DNA of 64,000 nt, from contig CM060733.1 of the NCBI GenBank assembly GCA_030704615.1, positions 6,634,001-6,698,000 on the forward strand, written 5' to 3'. The notes under the pieces are model-generated. The model had not been told where the DNA came from. It saw only the letters and a list, made by a program, of their open reading frames with translations, and ran no database searches. The first letter of the stretch is position 1. Each line of letters starts with the position of its first letter. The position numbers and the translations under genes are program-made. Shown in pieces: positions 11,110 to 22,623 of this stretch. The DNA is from Takakia lepidozioides (lineage: Eukaryota > Streptophyta > Takakiopsida > Takakiales > Takakiaceae).

Positions 11110-13635
11110 ATGACAGGTTTGAATCAGGCATGGTTTGAATTAGGCACTTCCGCCATGACCAGTGCTTTTGAAAGAGGACCAGCAGAGGGTGGCAACAATA
11201 TCAGCACTGTTGGTGATGCGAGGAGACTATGTAAGGCAGGACAACTGAAAGAGGCGCTGCACATTTTGCAAGGCGTCTGCTCAGACTCAAACTGCTCAGA
11301 CTCAGATATTTATGTCTGTCTCTTGCAGGAGTGCATCAAAATGAAAGATCTACAAACAGGAAAGCAGGTGCACACTCACATTGTCCAAAGTGGATTCAAG
11401 CCAAATTTGTTTCTACTCAATAACATTGTCCACATGTATGTCAAGTGTGGGAGCCTGGTGGATGCACGTGAAGTGTTTGACAAGATACCTGAACGAGATG
11501 TGTTTGTATGGACTATAATGATGGCAGGATATGCAAAGCATGGGTGCAGTAGGGAGTCTTTCAAGATTTACAGGCAAATGATGAAGGAAGGGGTGAGGCC
11601 TAACAAGTTCACATTCATTTGCGTTCTGAAGGCATGTGCTAGCCTAGGAGCCCTGGAAATGGGCAGAGAGGTTCATGCTGAAATCATCAAAGCTGGAATT
11701 GTGCGAGACATTATTCTGGAGACTGCCCTTGCTGCAATGTATGTGGAGTCAGGGAGCATTCAGGATGCTCGTCAAGTGTTCAACAATATGGCTCAGCGAA
11801 ATGTGGTCTCATGGAATGTGATGATCACGGGTTATGCTCGGCATGGTTGTCGTACAGAGGCTTTTGAGATGTACAAGCAGATGACACGGGAAGGGATGAC
11901 ACCTGACAAGGTCACATTCCTTGGTGTTCTCCATGCATGTGCCAGCTTGACAGCTCTGGAAAAGGGCAAACAGGTTCACGCTGACATTGTCAAAGCCGGA
12001 ATTGCCCCGGATGTCGTTCTGGAGACTGCCCTGGTCAATATGTATGCTAACTGCAGGAGCATAAAGGATGCACGCCAAGTATTCAATAATATGGCCAAAC
12101 TAGATGTGGTTTCTTGGAGTGCTATGATCGCAGGATATGCTAAGCATGGGTGTGGTAGAAAGGCCTTTGAGATATACGAGCAAATGATACGGGAAGGGGT
12201 GAGACCCAATAAGGTCACATTCATTTCCGTTCTCAATGCCTGTGCCAGCCTTGCAGCGCTGGAAAAGGCCAAAAAGGTCCATGCTGACATCATCAAAGCT
12301 GGAATCATGCCGGATATCATTCTGGAGACTGCCCTTGTTAACATGTATGCCAAATGTGGGAGCGTAAAGGATGCGCGTCAAGTATTTGATAGCATGACTA
12401 AACTTGATGTGGTCTCATGGAGCGCGATGATTGCAGGATATGCTCAGCATGGGTGTGGTAGGGAGGCTTTTGAGATATATGAGCAAATGATTCGGGAGGG
12501 GGTGATGCCCAACAAGGTTACATTCATTTGCATTCTCAGTGCGTGTGCCAGCATCGCAGCCCTAGATAAGGGCAAAAAGGTTCACGCTTACATCAGAAAA
12601 GCTGGAATTGTGCCAGATATCATTCTGGAGACTGCCCTTGTGGACATGTATGCCAACTGCGGGAGCGTGAATGATGCACGTCAATTGTTCGATGGTATGG
12701 CTCAACGCAATGTGGTTTCATGGAGTGCTATGATCTCGGGATATGCCCAGCATGGGCATGGTAGGGAGGCCCTCCAGCTATTTGAACGAATGCAGCACGC
12801 AGGCTTGAAATTGGATGGTATCACCTTTATATCTGTTCTCTCTGCATGTAGCCATGTGGGTCTTGTGGATGAAGGTCGTCACTACTTCGATTCCATGAGT
12901 CAAGATCATGGCCTCGCACCTACAGCAGAACATTTTGGCTGCATGGTGGACCTTCTTGGCCGCGCAGGGCGATTAGATGAGGCACAAGAGTTCATTAACA
13001 AAATGCCAATCGAACCAGGTGCAGTGGTGTGGGGGGCCTTGCTTGGCGCCTGCAGAATCCATGGTGATGTAGAGCTTGCAGAACATGCGGCAAAATGCCT
13101 TCTCAAGTGGGATCCACAACATGCTGGAACGTATGTGCTGCTATCAAACATCTATGCTGCAGCTGGAAGATGGGATGCTCAAGCTAAGGTAAGAAAAATG
13201 ATGGAGAATAGAGGTGTCCGAAAGGAGCCAGGGTACAGCTGTATTGAGGTGGATAACCAGGTGCATATATTCTTTGTAGAAGATAGTTTGCATCCACAAA
13301 TTGAGGAAATCCACGCAGAGCTCACGAAGTTATCTGGGCACATGAGGGAGGTGGGGTATGTGCCCGACACGCGTTTTGTATTGCATGATGTAGAGGAGGA
13401 GCAAAAGGAATCTTCTCTTTGCTACCACAGTGAGAAGCTGGCCATTGCTTTTGGCCTCATTAGCACACCCCCTGGGATGCCTATCCACATCCTCAAGAAC
13501 CTTCGGGTTTGTGGTGATTGCCACACAGCCACCAAGTTCATTTCGAAGATTGTTGGGCGAGCAGTTGTTGTTCGGGATGCGAATCGCTTTCACCATTTCC
13601 ATGATGGGTTTTGTTCTTGTGGGGATTACTGGTGA
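11110..13635 (+). CDS. PLS-class pentatricopeptide repeat protein with E and DYW domains (841 aa)
   Basis: An organelle RNA-editing factor by family: PPR repeats bind a specific RNA and the DYW domain deaminates C to U. Single exon from ATG 11110. After about 60 residues comes a run of P-L-S motifs in 101-residue triplets (for example DVVSWSAMIAGYAKHGCG), then P2-L2-S2 ([16 protein letters not shown]), the E motifs ([13 protein letters not shown]) and DYW. Zinc and catalytic residues are present: HSE at about 773-775, CGDC at about 801-804, and the terminal CSCGDYW. The ending is canonical, so C-to-U rather than the DYW:KP (U-to-C) variant is expected. No strong targeting peptide is visible; a second Met lies at codon 16. 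An acceptor-like TGCAG just before the ATG leaves room for an unseen 5' exon. Convergent with the DHQ synthase II gene. Confidence 0.93.
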   Translation: MTGLNQAWFELGTSAMTSAFERGPAEGGNNISTVGDARRLCKAGQLKEALHILQGVCSDSNCSDSDIYVCLLQECIKMKDLQTGKQVHTHIVQSGFKPNLFLLNNIVHMYVKCGSLVDAREVFDKIPERDVFVWTIMMAGYAKHGCSRESFKIYRQMMKEGVRPNKFTFICVLKACASLGALEMGREVHAEIIKAGIVRDIILETALAAMYVESGSIQDARQVFNNMAQRNVVSWNVMITGYARHGCRTEAFEMYKQMTREGMTPDKVTFLGVLHACASLTALEKGKQVHADIVKAGIAPDVVLETALVNMYANCRSIKDARQVFNNMAKLDVVSWSAMIAGYAKHGCGRKAFEIYEQMIREGVRPNKVTFISVLNACASLAALEKAKKVHADIIKAGIMPDIILETALVNMYAKCGSVKDARQVFDSMTKLDVVSWSAMIAGYAQHGCGREAFEIYEQMIREGVMPNKVTFICILSACASIAALDKGKKVHAYIRKAGIVPDIILETALVDMYANCGSVNDARQLFDGMAQRNVVSWSAMISGYAQHGHGREALQLFERMQHAGLKLDGITFISVLSACSHVGLVDEGRHYFDSMSQDHGLAPTAEHFGCMVDLLGRAGRLDEAQEFINKMPIEPGAVVWGALLGACRIHGDVELAEHAAKCLLKWDPQHAGTYVLLSNIYAAAGRWDAQAKVRKMMENRGVRKEPGYSCIEVDNQVHIFFVEDSLHPQIEEIHAELTKLSGHMREVGYVPDTRFVLHDVEEEQKESSLCYHSEKLAIAFGLISTPPGMPIHILKNLRVCGDCHTATKFISKIVGRAVVVRDANRFHHFHDGFCSCGDYW
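11500..12725 (+). repeat. Four tandem 303-nt coding repeats in the first PPR gene
   Basis: The tetrapeptide VVSW recurs at about 11803, 12107, 12410 and 12713, a period of 303 nt (101 codons, one P+L+S triplet). Neighbouring units share long stretches at both DNA and protein level, more than shared fold alone needs, suggesting recent unit duplication or gene conversion. Confidence 0.8.
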
Positions 13636-15379
13636 AACAAGCAACTTGCATGAAGACAGTGTGTTGCTAACCATGCAGTGAAAGTGCGAGTGCAAGGTTG
13701 AAGATGTCATAAATTGTGATTTCGTCTTGTATCTAAAGAGTAAATTATTTGCAGCACTGTATGCAATAGACCATTCTTTACCCCGTGTAGGCTGCCCGGG
13801 GTCATGACCATGACCACAAACCAAGTCAGATCATTGAACCAGTTGAGAGCACTTTATTACACATGGGATTGTCAAGACGTCCACAAAGCACTGCTCGAAA
13901 TTTCGTGTAGTGACTTTACGGAGCAAAACTTCCCATCATTGTCTCCTGTTGTTAGATGTAGTTACTTTCCGTAGCAGAATCATTGGACTGTGTTGTTCTG
14001 CCCTGGACATGTCTGAATTACAGCCCTCCGCCCAGAGAATTTTTGCAATCCAGGCAGGGGCAAAGGAAATTTTAGAATTTTCAAGCAGTGCTTAACTACA
14101 GGTAAAATTCTTACCCTCAATCTTCTTGGCTTCATTCCTGGAGAATGTGTTCTCCCTGAAGACAAAATTGGTGATATTATTGAAATAGTACTTTTGCTTG
14201 TCTTCTATTGTGTTGAATCCTAATTGACTTGTCCAATGAAAGAGCAAGTCTGGAATTTGACATTCATAACCTGTTGTCTCTATCTATAGATTTGTGACAA
14301 AGGCATTGCCAAAGACACAGGTTGCTTGGGCTGATCCCTTGGTATTCCATTTTGCAAGGTTTCTTCCTTTGGCATCATTTGCATTTTCTGCTCATTTTCT
14401 TCTCTCTTGTGCTTCACCCTGAGCTCTAAATTTGTACATGCCAAAACTACTGTCGACTACATTACGGCATTTGATACAGCCAACTTTGCCTGCAGCTCTC
14501 TTCCACACCATACCCTCTCCCGATGTTTTGTTGCAACTCGGTTCAGGCCTGGTGCCATTGATAGCCCCAACAATGCACATGAATCTATAATCATTTGCTG
14601 AGCGATTCAGTCACCTGCAGGTGTCTAGCAGCCTCCATGGTAGCTGCTGTCTTACCAGCAGCAGGCTCTAAGGGCCAGTACTTCTGTATGCTGAATGCAT
14701 CCATCAGCTGTTAGCTGGTGCTCATTATATCCTGGATGGCATGCAGTTTGTCTCTGTTTGTAGGCATGGCCATGAGCAGTCGGGTCTGACAGGATGGTGC
14801 AGCCACACCTTGAACAGACATGACAAAACTAGAGGATCACTTGCAATTCCTGCAGGAGTTCTCTATTTTCAAGGAGCTTCAAGAGTGTGAATGACAGCTT
14901 ACCTTATTTCTGTCAATAGACCTTAATACTGCCGAACGTCTATAAGGTTCAAAATGCTGAACTTTTAGAGGACAATGGACAAGAAGATGTTCAACTATTG
15001 GGGCAGTTTTAACAATGGTACTAATGATTCACTTGTACAATTGTTGAGAGAAGTCATGGAGTAATTAAGGGTGCAACTCTTCTTTATGCAGAACCTGAGT
15101 CAAAGAATGCATTGTGGGAGAATTTGTAGCATGTAGACAGACACCCATAGCAAGAATATCAAATGCATGAAAACCTTAGACTCTCCACGGCAACTAGGGA
15201 GATGAATTAGGGTACAGATTCCTTGTAAATGCATAGATAGATTAACTGTTACCTTAACAGGAACATTTCACCACCGGTTCCCAGTGAATGTGTGTATCAC
15301 TGCAACACTACTGGCAGCTACTTCCCTTTGCAGTTTCCTTCAGGACAATCTCCATGTAACAAAAACGAAATAATTACAC
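13636..15379. other. Intergenic region between convergent PPR and DHQ synthase II genes
   Basis: Expected to hold both 3' UTRs. Only short open frames occur; the minus-strand one at 14392-14580 has no recognisable domain. I see no transposon ends or RNA genes. Confidence 0.5.
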
Positions 15380-18300
15380 CTACTTCTCGAGAATGAATTC
15401 TTGAATTGAAATACCTGTATGGCGAGCAGCATCTTGCAGACTCACTAGCACTGTATCGCCTACTTTTAAATTCGTCACAGCTATCGCGCCTCTTCCACGT
15501 CCTTGTACATCTGTCATCACCCACTCTTGCTCAGACCCTTTAATTGACCATTTGAAAGCAAGCCACATTTCAGTTCAAGCAGGGTATCATAACAAACTTC
15601 ACATAAGTAGCCTCGAACAGGCCATAAGTGAAAGACCATTACGATCTATCTGCCAGCAGCTTGTCAAGATCCCCATCCCCAGAAATCATTGTGGGACATC
15701 AGAAACAGAAGAATCTCACTGGTGCTTCTCTGGGAATTTTGGACGCAGTAGCTTCATCAGACACAACATCAAAGCCACTCTAGACACCATTCGAGGATAG
15801 AGTATATGCTGTAGAGTGGGTGCCATTCTCCTTGACTTCCTCGATAACAGTATCACTTTCATCCTTTCACTCCAGTAATATAGCTCTCGCAACTGTCTGC
15901 CTTCTCTAACAGGACCCCATAAGATAGCTAAGAAAGACAACCACCAGGAGGAGTAACAAAGTTGACAGTTTCTGCATTCTGTACAATAGCTAAGAAAGAC
16001 ACCCACCAGGAGGAGAAACAAAGTTGACCGTTTCCGCATTCTGTAGCAACACACTGTGGCGTGCTCCTTCAAGCTGTTCACCCATCCCATCCAGATTCAT
16101 CATTTGCAACCTACGCTTCCACTGAGTTCCTGAGAAGTCAGACTGGAACAGCACATCCTGACAGTTTAAGTTTTCAGGCACAGAATTGGCACTGGAAACT
16201 TTGCAGCCCCCCTCTACCCTAGTTTTCGCACCACAATATATTCTACTTAAATTGAAATACAGAGACTTACCTTTTTTATTATCTTTGTAAATTAGCTGCT
16301 ACCTTGGCCTCCAAAAATGAGCTCCAGCTCAAGGATTCAAGTCATACATGACTGAATCCCAAATCACCTTGCAACAAGAGTCTGACCAAGACTTCACGCA
16401 GTTGTTTTCCTGGGGTGCATTACTTGCATTGACAGTCAGCACAGAAACTGGCACATGTACCTCGACTTCCACTAGAAGTAACGGCCTTGACTCGATCTTA
16501 ACACGACCCACAAGTACAGTACGTGAGTTTCCATGGGCATCGACCACCATAACTTGACTAGCAGTATGCAGTTCCGACAAATACCCAGTGCGCCCTCCAG
16601 CCATGGCTACATAGGCATGCACTGGCCCCTGCAACGTCCACATCAAACTGTGACTGTCAATGATGTCAATCCAGATTAATGTGTTTCAGCAGTTTGAATT
16701 TAGAATGAGAGACTCTCAACTTACAGCAGGTCAGCAAACAAGCCGCTATGAGATGAAAAGTACTTGGTTACCGGTTGATGTGCAATATTAGCCTACACAA
16801 TTTCGGCAACCATCAAATTGCATGATTGTAGCTACAAGCTTGTTGCTGCTCCTTTCCAGTAAGCCCTGCAGCTTATGCCCCTCTTCTAACTTCTCAATTC
16901 CCTTGCTCACATTTTCTACACTCCCCTGCCAACATTCATTCTACGTCCTACCCGTGCTCCTGCCAGGGTTCATCTCCTTTTCTTTGCAATCTAGACTTCA
17001 GTGCTACTCATGGCTTCTACGACCTTCAAACCATGTGTATAATTCCAATAAACCCCAGCTATTAACCTCATTCAACTTGTGTTGTAAAACACCTACTGCG
17101 TTCACACGGAAGGGTCGGCTCTGCACATAATTGTTCTCCAAACACTCTGAGTGCACCAGAAAGAGGGCCCTTGCAAACGATCCGACCTGTTGCACCCACA
17201 GAACATTTCCTTCCATGTTATCCCACAATGCCCACCCCATTCTCCCTTCAGCAATCTCGACGAGACAAACTGCTTAAAATTTCACCTCGTATCTTTCCAA
17301 GAGAAACCCATATCCACGTACAGTTGGATCTTGCTGAGTTTAAACAACTGTTGCTCCTCAATACAAAACCTTGGGGAAAAGGCACAAGAAAGTACCAGCA
17401 GACCCTCTCCAGGGTTCAAGAGACTGCAGAGATCAACGCATACTCTATCTCCCATCCCCACAAGCTCCACTTGTGTCACAATGGCTTGTGCCAGTCTGAC
17501 TCCACTCTTCGCTTCATTCCTCCCGTTCAGATATGCCTGCAGGCAATGCCTTATTAGATTGGAACTGACCTATCTATGACTACATTCCAGCTATATCCAA
17601 CTCAAGTGTCCATTGTCCCCTCTCCCTGTGCCCGAGCACATCATGCTGAATACATTTCATGAATGGCTTCAATAAGGAAGACTTGGCAGCAACCAAGTCT
17701 CTTGTAGTGTTCTTAAAGTGCATCCCTGTTGTCAGAGACATGATGCGACATAGACTATCAGCATTCAAGACAAAACAAGCACCCACTTACTCTTCATGAA
17801 GGATGAGACAACCGACCTTAAGAGCAAAAACTTGAGAAGGATCATCTGTGTGCAAGACCACCCCATCTGTGCCTCGCTCCAAAGCCTGCAGTCCTACTGT
17901 CACTTCTTCCACGGTGCCACTACGGTCTGTTCCAATCTGAAACTCACTGCTGACAACTCAGTTGCCTTGGAAGACTGTTAGGTGTATGCATGGTAATAGA
18001 AAATCAACAGAGGATTCCTACAGAACAAAGTTTTCTACAATGGGCTAATCTACAATTAGTCCTGTCCATCATGAAGATATGAGATCCTTTTCTCCTGCAG
18101 TCATTCACGCTCACAAAGATGTTGCATTACCTCGAGGTACACTTGTGCATCCGTGGCAGTTGCTGCAGTGGCATAGAGAGCAGTGTGGCTGTCCTGAAAT
18201 GCCGCTACCATGTTTTCAGCAGGCAAGACCTATCCTGCCAATTATAAAATCAGTGCAGGCACCCAAGTGAAGCACTGCTAGCATCACAAACCAAAAACTT

Positions 18301-19220
18301 TCAAACTATTCAGACACGACTCAGAGGGTTAGGGTTCTTGGTACACTCTCAAACTCGTGAGTGGGTCAACTGGTGGCCTCACCACACGCAGAAAACACTA
18401 ACAACAGAAGATCACACAATGGTTAAGGCTACATAGATATACCTTCCAGTCCAGAGTGTTCATCACCACCACCTCAGCCTGGCCCATCAATGCTGGAAGG
18501 TTATCAACTTGGTCCCCTGAAGACACTTGGCCCAGCAGGGCCACCTGCTTGCTCTCCGCATCTAAAAACATTCCACCTTCCAGATAGAGCGGCTTGATCC
18601 GTGCCAGTGCTGCAACCCGCCCTCCTCCCTCTCAGCAAAACAGACCTACCAAGGAGCACCCTGCCACCCAGAATGCAGCAGCTGAGACAAACGAATATAT
18701 TAAAACAAGCCCAACAGCAAAGGAGCCTTGGGATGGCCCAACATACGCAAAACCCTTCTACCTGGAACGGTGGCAGGTACAAATTCCTCTTGCAATTCAT
18801 CCACAATCAGAGCCTAAATTGTGGTGCTACTGCTGACTAGCTTCATTGTTGCTCGTTTTCCACAGACTCCTACAGCGAACAACCACAACTGGCCTGGTCT
18901 ATGCCATGCATTCCTGTTACATTCTCTCTCTTCCCCCCCTTCCCCCCCCCCCCCCACCAAACCAAGATTCCCCGCTTTTCACCCAAAAATGAGTAGGTAG
19001 AGGACGGACATGCCCACTCATTGGCCAGGTCTTTGGTGTCTGGAGTGAAAACAAACGTAGTCCATCCACCTTCCACGGAGGCGGTCATCACGTCCTTGTT
19101 ATTCGTCCACACCCACACCGCTTTCATGCTCGCTCGTGGTACTGCTAGTCTCCCTGTGGCAATCCTCTCTGGTCGAGATGAGCTTTGGAATCCCCCTTTC
19201 GCACTGCTATGCAATGCCAT
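15380..19220 (-). CDS. 3-dehydroquinate synthase II homologue (archaeal AroB'-type), nine exons, plastid-targeted
   Basis: Archaeal members (EC 1.4.1.24) make 3-dehydroquinate by NAD-dependent deamination; the plant role is unsettled because plants also have classical AroB. Exons: 19220-19010, 18609-18443, 18229-18131, 17885-17817, 17536-17396, 17186-17097, 16628-16461, 16121-16007, 15537-15380; all phases agree (about 405 residues). Family landmarks in order: [19 protein letters not shown] after about 31 Ser/Arg-rich residues (likely transit peptide), [54 protein letters not shown] then [34 protein letters not shown], and the end [17 protein letters not shown]. Exon 8 could instead begin at 16157. 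ATG 19220 is the first after an in-frame stop. A 62-bp duplication spans the exon 8 donor. Confidence 0.9.
15924..16045 (-). repeat. 62-bp tandem duplication covering the exon 8 end and donor of DHQ synthase II
   Basis: Two copies, 15924-15983 and 15986-16045, differ at only a few bases. The upstream (higher-coordinate) copy holds the real end of exon 8 and donor CCTG|GTGGGT; the second copy lies wholly inside intron 8 and repeats the exon end plus a potential donor CCTG|GTGGTT. Confidence 0.85.
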
Positions 19221-20001
19221 TCCTGCACGCCAAGCCGTGCCACATCATCATCTTGCCTGTCTGTCTGCTGGCACATCATTTCAGCATTGAGCCACTGCCA
19301 CACATGCACCATCTCCGCAGGAAGATTTCTCAACGTCCAAACTTTATTGGTAAAATGTGTTCCTCCACAAGGTTGATAACTCCATCAAATCGAGGTGTGC
19401 AGAATATGTCTCTTGGGACACTACTCAGTACGTCCGTGTGCCATGGGCAACTTGGTGCGGCAGTCTCATGCTGTAGTACATCAACTCCTTACAGCACGCA
19501 CAGTTTGTTGGCGGCCTCAATCCTCAAGCAGGGAGGATTGAGCACCAGAGCGCCTTTTCAATTCAAAACAGTGCATGCTGGATTGAAGGTGTAATCACGC
19601 ATCTGATAGTAGGAGTCATGGACTTGTGCTACAGATTACATGCGTCCAACCTTGGCTGTCAGTGATTTACGGCAATTTATGCAATTCTGACTTACATATT
19701 GCTGCTACAACATCACATGCGTCGACTCACCGAGGGTTGCCCAAGTTGCGCTGCACGCCTCCATGGGATGCGTACCCGGCCAAATGAATGACAGAAAGTG
19801 AGAGCTGCCACTCTTGGCTTCCTTGGATTGAGATGTCTGACACTGGATGCCAGTGAACTGTGGAAGGATGCTCTTGAGAAAATGACTACAATGCGAACCA
19901 CAAGCTCATTCCCTCAATGCAGCCGTGAGTGTTGCTCGTTGATGAGAGGCGCCACTAGAAATCCGACTGTCCACTGCCCTGTCCTCAGCACACTGTCCCA
20001 A
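19221..20001. other. Upstream region of DHQ synthase II
   Basis: Contains the promoter and 5' UTR of the minus-strand gene. No convincing coding sequence on either strand; open frames here are short and lack domains. Confidence 0.4.
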
Positions 20002-20076
20002 GCCATACACTGATAATGGCAGCGTATGGCGACCTGCGGGTTTCGCCATACGCTTATGATTATAGGGTATGGCGGC
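20002..20076. mobile_element. Small foldback repeat related to the one at 28.2 kb
   Basis: The text GTATGGCGACCTG ... TTTCGCCATAC and the following ATGATTATAGGGTATGGCGGC closely match 28219-28272. Arms such as GTATGGCG/CGCCATAC pair with one another. Probably a short non-coding foldback or MITE family; ends not defined. Confidence 0.5.
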
Positions 20077-22623
20077 TCCAACATGCTATATCTCACATGT
20101 GAAATGAAAAAAACAGAAGTATGAACAAACAGAAATAAGTCAAATAATTGAAGGGAAAAATAGAACTATGCACATATCAAATTCTATAGATTATTTTAAA
20201 AATAAATTATATAAAAATAGAAACAATAATAATAATTTATATATAATAAATTTAATGTGGAAAACCATCTTTTTTTTATATCTTCGTGGGCTACTTTTCA
20301 TATATTATATGGAAATATAATTTAAAAATAGCATTTAAAAAAAACAAAAAAAAACAAAGATTGCAATCCATACATTTGATGTGAATGAAGTTCATACATC
20401 AGTGTGTAATCCTGGTTGTTTTGTTTTGCTTTGCTTCTCTCTTCTAAATACTTGTGATTTCAATGTTAGATATTATTCTATCACAAACCTAAAACCTTAC
20501 TTTTATTTTATATATTCTATTACCTCGTTTGCGTAGTCTTCTAAATAACCCTCGTTTCCCTCAGAATTTGTGTACTATTCTTTGCATCTTCCAAACATTT
20601 GTGATGTGAATATTACATGTCATTGATCTAGTCTCATAGCTTAGTCTCATAGCTACAACCATCATTTTGCTTTCTTTTTTGCATTCGAGATACATAGATA
20701 TACAATTTTCTCTTACGCATTTGTATTGTAAGGCCTTTGTCTTATCATACACTATTCTTAAGCAAGTATCTAAGAGGTATGTAAGTGAATGTAGGGCTTA
20801 TGGAGTCAAGATGGAAGATGACGACGAGCTTTCAAATGATGCATTCATTTATCTCTTTGATTTTGAGGATGGACTGGAATACATCGCAAGTTTGGAGGAG
20901 ATTTTTGAAAGTGCACATATACATGGTGAGCCTCTTTCACATCCATTTTTTAAAAAGCATGTCTTCAGCTTTCGGATGTTGAGTTGGAGATTGACAATGG
21001 ATTGGAGACAAAAATCAAATCCGAATTTGACGAGCACGAAGAACCATGTGGATAATTCAATAGTGACAATGATATAAAATCAAATGCAATTGGTGACGAT
21101 CATTCTCTATGTATTTTCGGGAATATAGAGATAGAGCGTTCTCCAAAGTTTGTTCAATTCACATTTGGAAGTAGAAGCCTCATGATTGGGTGTTTAGAGA
21201 TTTTCGACCACCTAGTCCACCTAGTCATAGTCATGGACGTCTTATAGATGCAAATGATCCCATAGCTACCTTTGAAAGATGGAAAAAACTTTCATGCAAC
21301 TACAATGTGCATTACTTTGCACTCTCTTTCTAGCCCACTCTTGTGCCTCACGCACTTTACGAGGATGCATCAACGTCCATTTCCCAACCTTCTTATCTCT
21401 CATTTCTTTCATCCACTCTTCTTTATTCTTCCACAAAAGCTCTGCATACAAATAGTCGTTGGCTTCGAGATAAGCCCAAGAGCAACAGCACGATCATCCA
21501 AACCATCCTCCCAGTCGATTTCTGTAAACACAAATATTCAAGCTGCTTGAATATATCAGTAACAGAGAAGACTCTCCAATTCGTCCTTATCCGTGAAGGT
21601 GGGTTCGAAATGAAGATGTGCATGAGCTTGCCGCAACAAGAAGTCCTCGAGCTTTCGTCACTGCTCTTTCTTGTAGGGCTTTCTGGAGTTTGAAAGCAGC
21701 AACCTGACTCCAGAATGCAACGCCGATGATAGTCCGAACAACATCCACCTTGCTCTCCTCACGGCTCGATGTGGATGGCATGTCATAGAGGACCTTGAGG
21801 TCATCCATGACATCCATGCATATCCCAAACCGAGGCCGAACTGCAAGGAGGACCTGCAGACATAGCCTCGCCCTGCACAAAAGACAATCCAGGCGAGAGT
21901 TTTGTCAGTTTGTAAGCTTGGATTTGTAATGAGGCCTATACGCGTGGCTTCTGACCACGTTGTGTGGTTCTCCAATTGGTCCACATGAGGTGCTTCTTAT
22001 GTGGGATATCCCAGCGATGGGAAACCCTACGTAAGCAGGTCCAGCAATTAAAGTGCAAATTATACAGTGAGCCTTATTCACCGCCAGCGACGCGACTACC
22101 ACCGCCAACGATGGCGCGGTACGAACTCCTCTCAAGCAGTTGATAAAACCTACGCGCATAGCCCTCACAAGTTCACAATCCTCTATGTCACCTAGTTGCC
22201 CAACCCCCTCTCTCTTATGCTCATACTTAATTCTCAAGTTTCTCCTCCATGTGTTTGAATGCATTTCGTCTTGCATTTACCTCATTTTCTGTAGCTGCGC
22301 TTTGTCTCCTTATCCACTTCTCATTTTCTGTTCTTCGTTTTCATTTTTTGGCGCGAGGAGCCATGAATCTAAACTGCAACAAATCCCAACATACGATAAG
22401 TAACAATCATGACAATTAGAAAAAATATACAACAAAACTAAACTCAAATCTTTCAGTATATATAAATCAATAATGGACAAGTGTATATTAAATCTACAAT
22501 CATACTCAATTCATTTCTAATGAAAGTTTCAAGTTTTAAAATACAATCTAAAAAGACCTTGTGTATCAAAATCCATTGTCCAAAACTATGTTATATGCAA
22601 ACACTAATTTTTAAACCCTACCA
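20077..22623. other. AT-rich intergenic DNA with a decayed minus-strand open region
   Basis: 20100-20560 is very AT-rich and empty. On the minus strand about 21880 to 21266 read well but with frame changes: DVMDDLKVLYDMPSTS, then EIDWEDGLDDRAVALG, then YLYAELLWKNKEEWMKEM. I do not recognise the family; it looks like an old gene or transposon fragment. 22080-22600 shows nothing. Confidence 0.3.

Noticed and set aside
15380-15537. Initial idea of a SET-domain gene from [19 protein letters not shown]
   Set aside because: Adjacent exons fit DHQ synthase II end to end, including the C-terminal HTGISIQEF motif.
15716-16090. 124-codon minus-strand open frame
   Set aside because: Wrong frame over intron 8 and the duplicated donor of DHQ synthase II.
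17151-17579. 142-codon plus-strand open frame
   Set aside because: Antisense to DHQ synthase II exons 5 and 6, whose splice phases and motifs are convincing.
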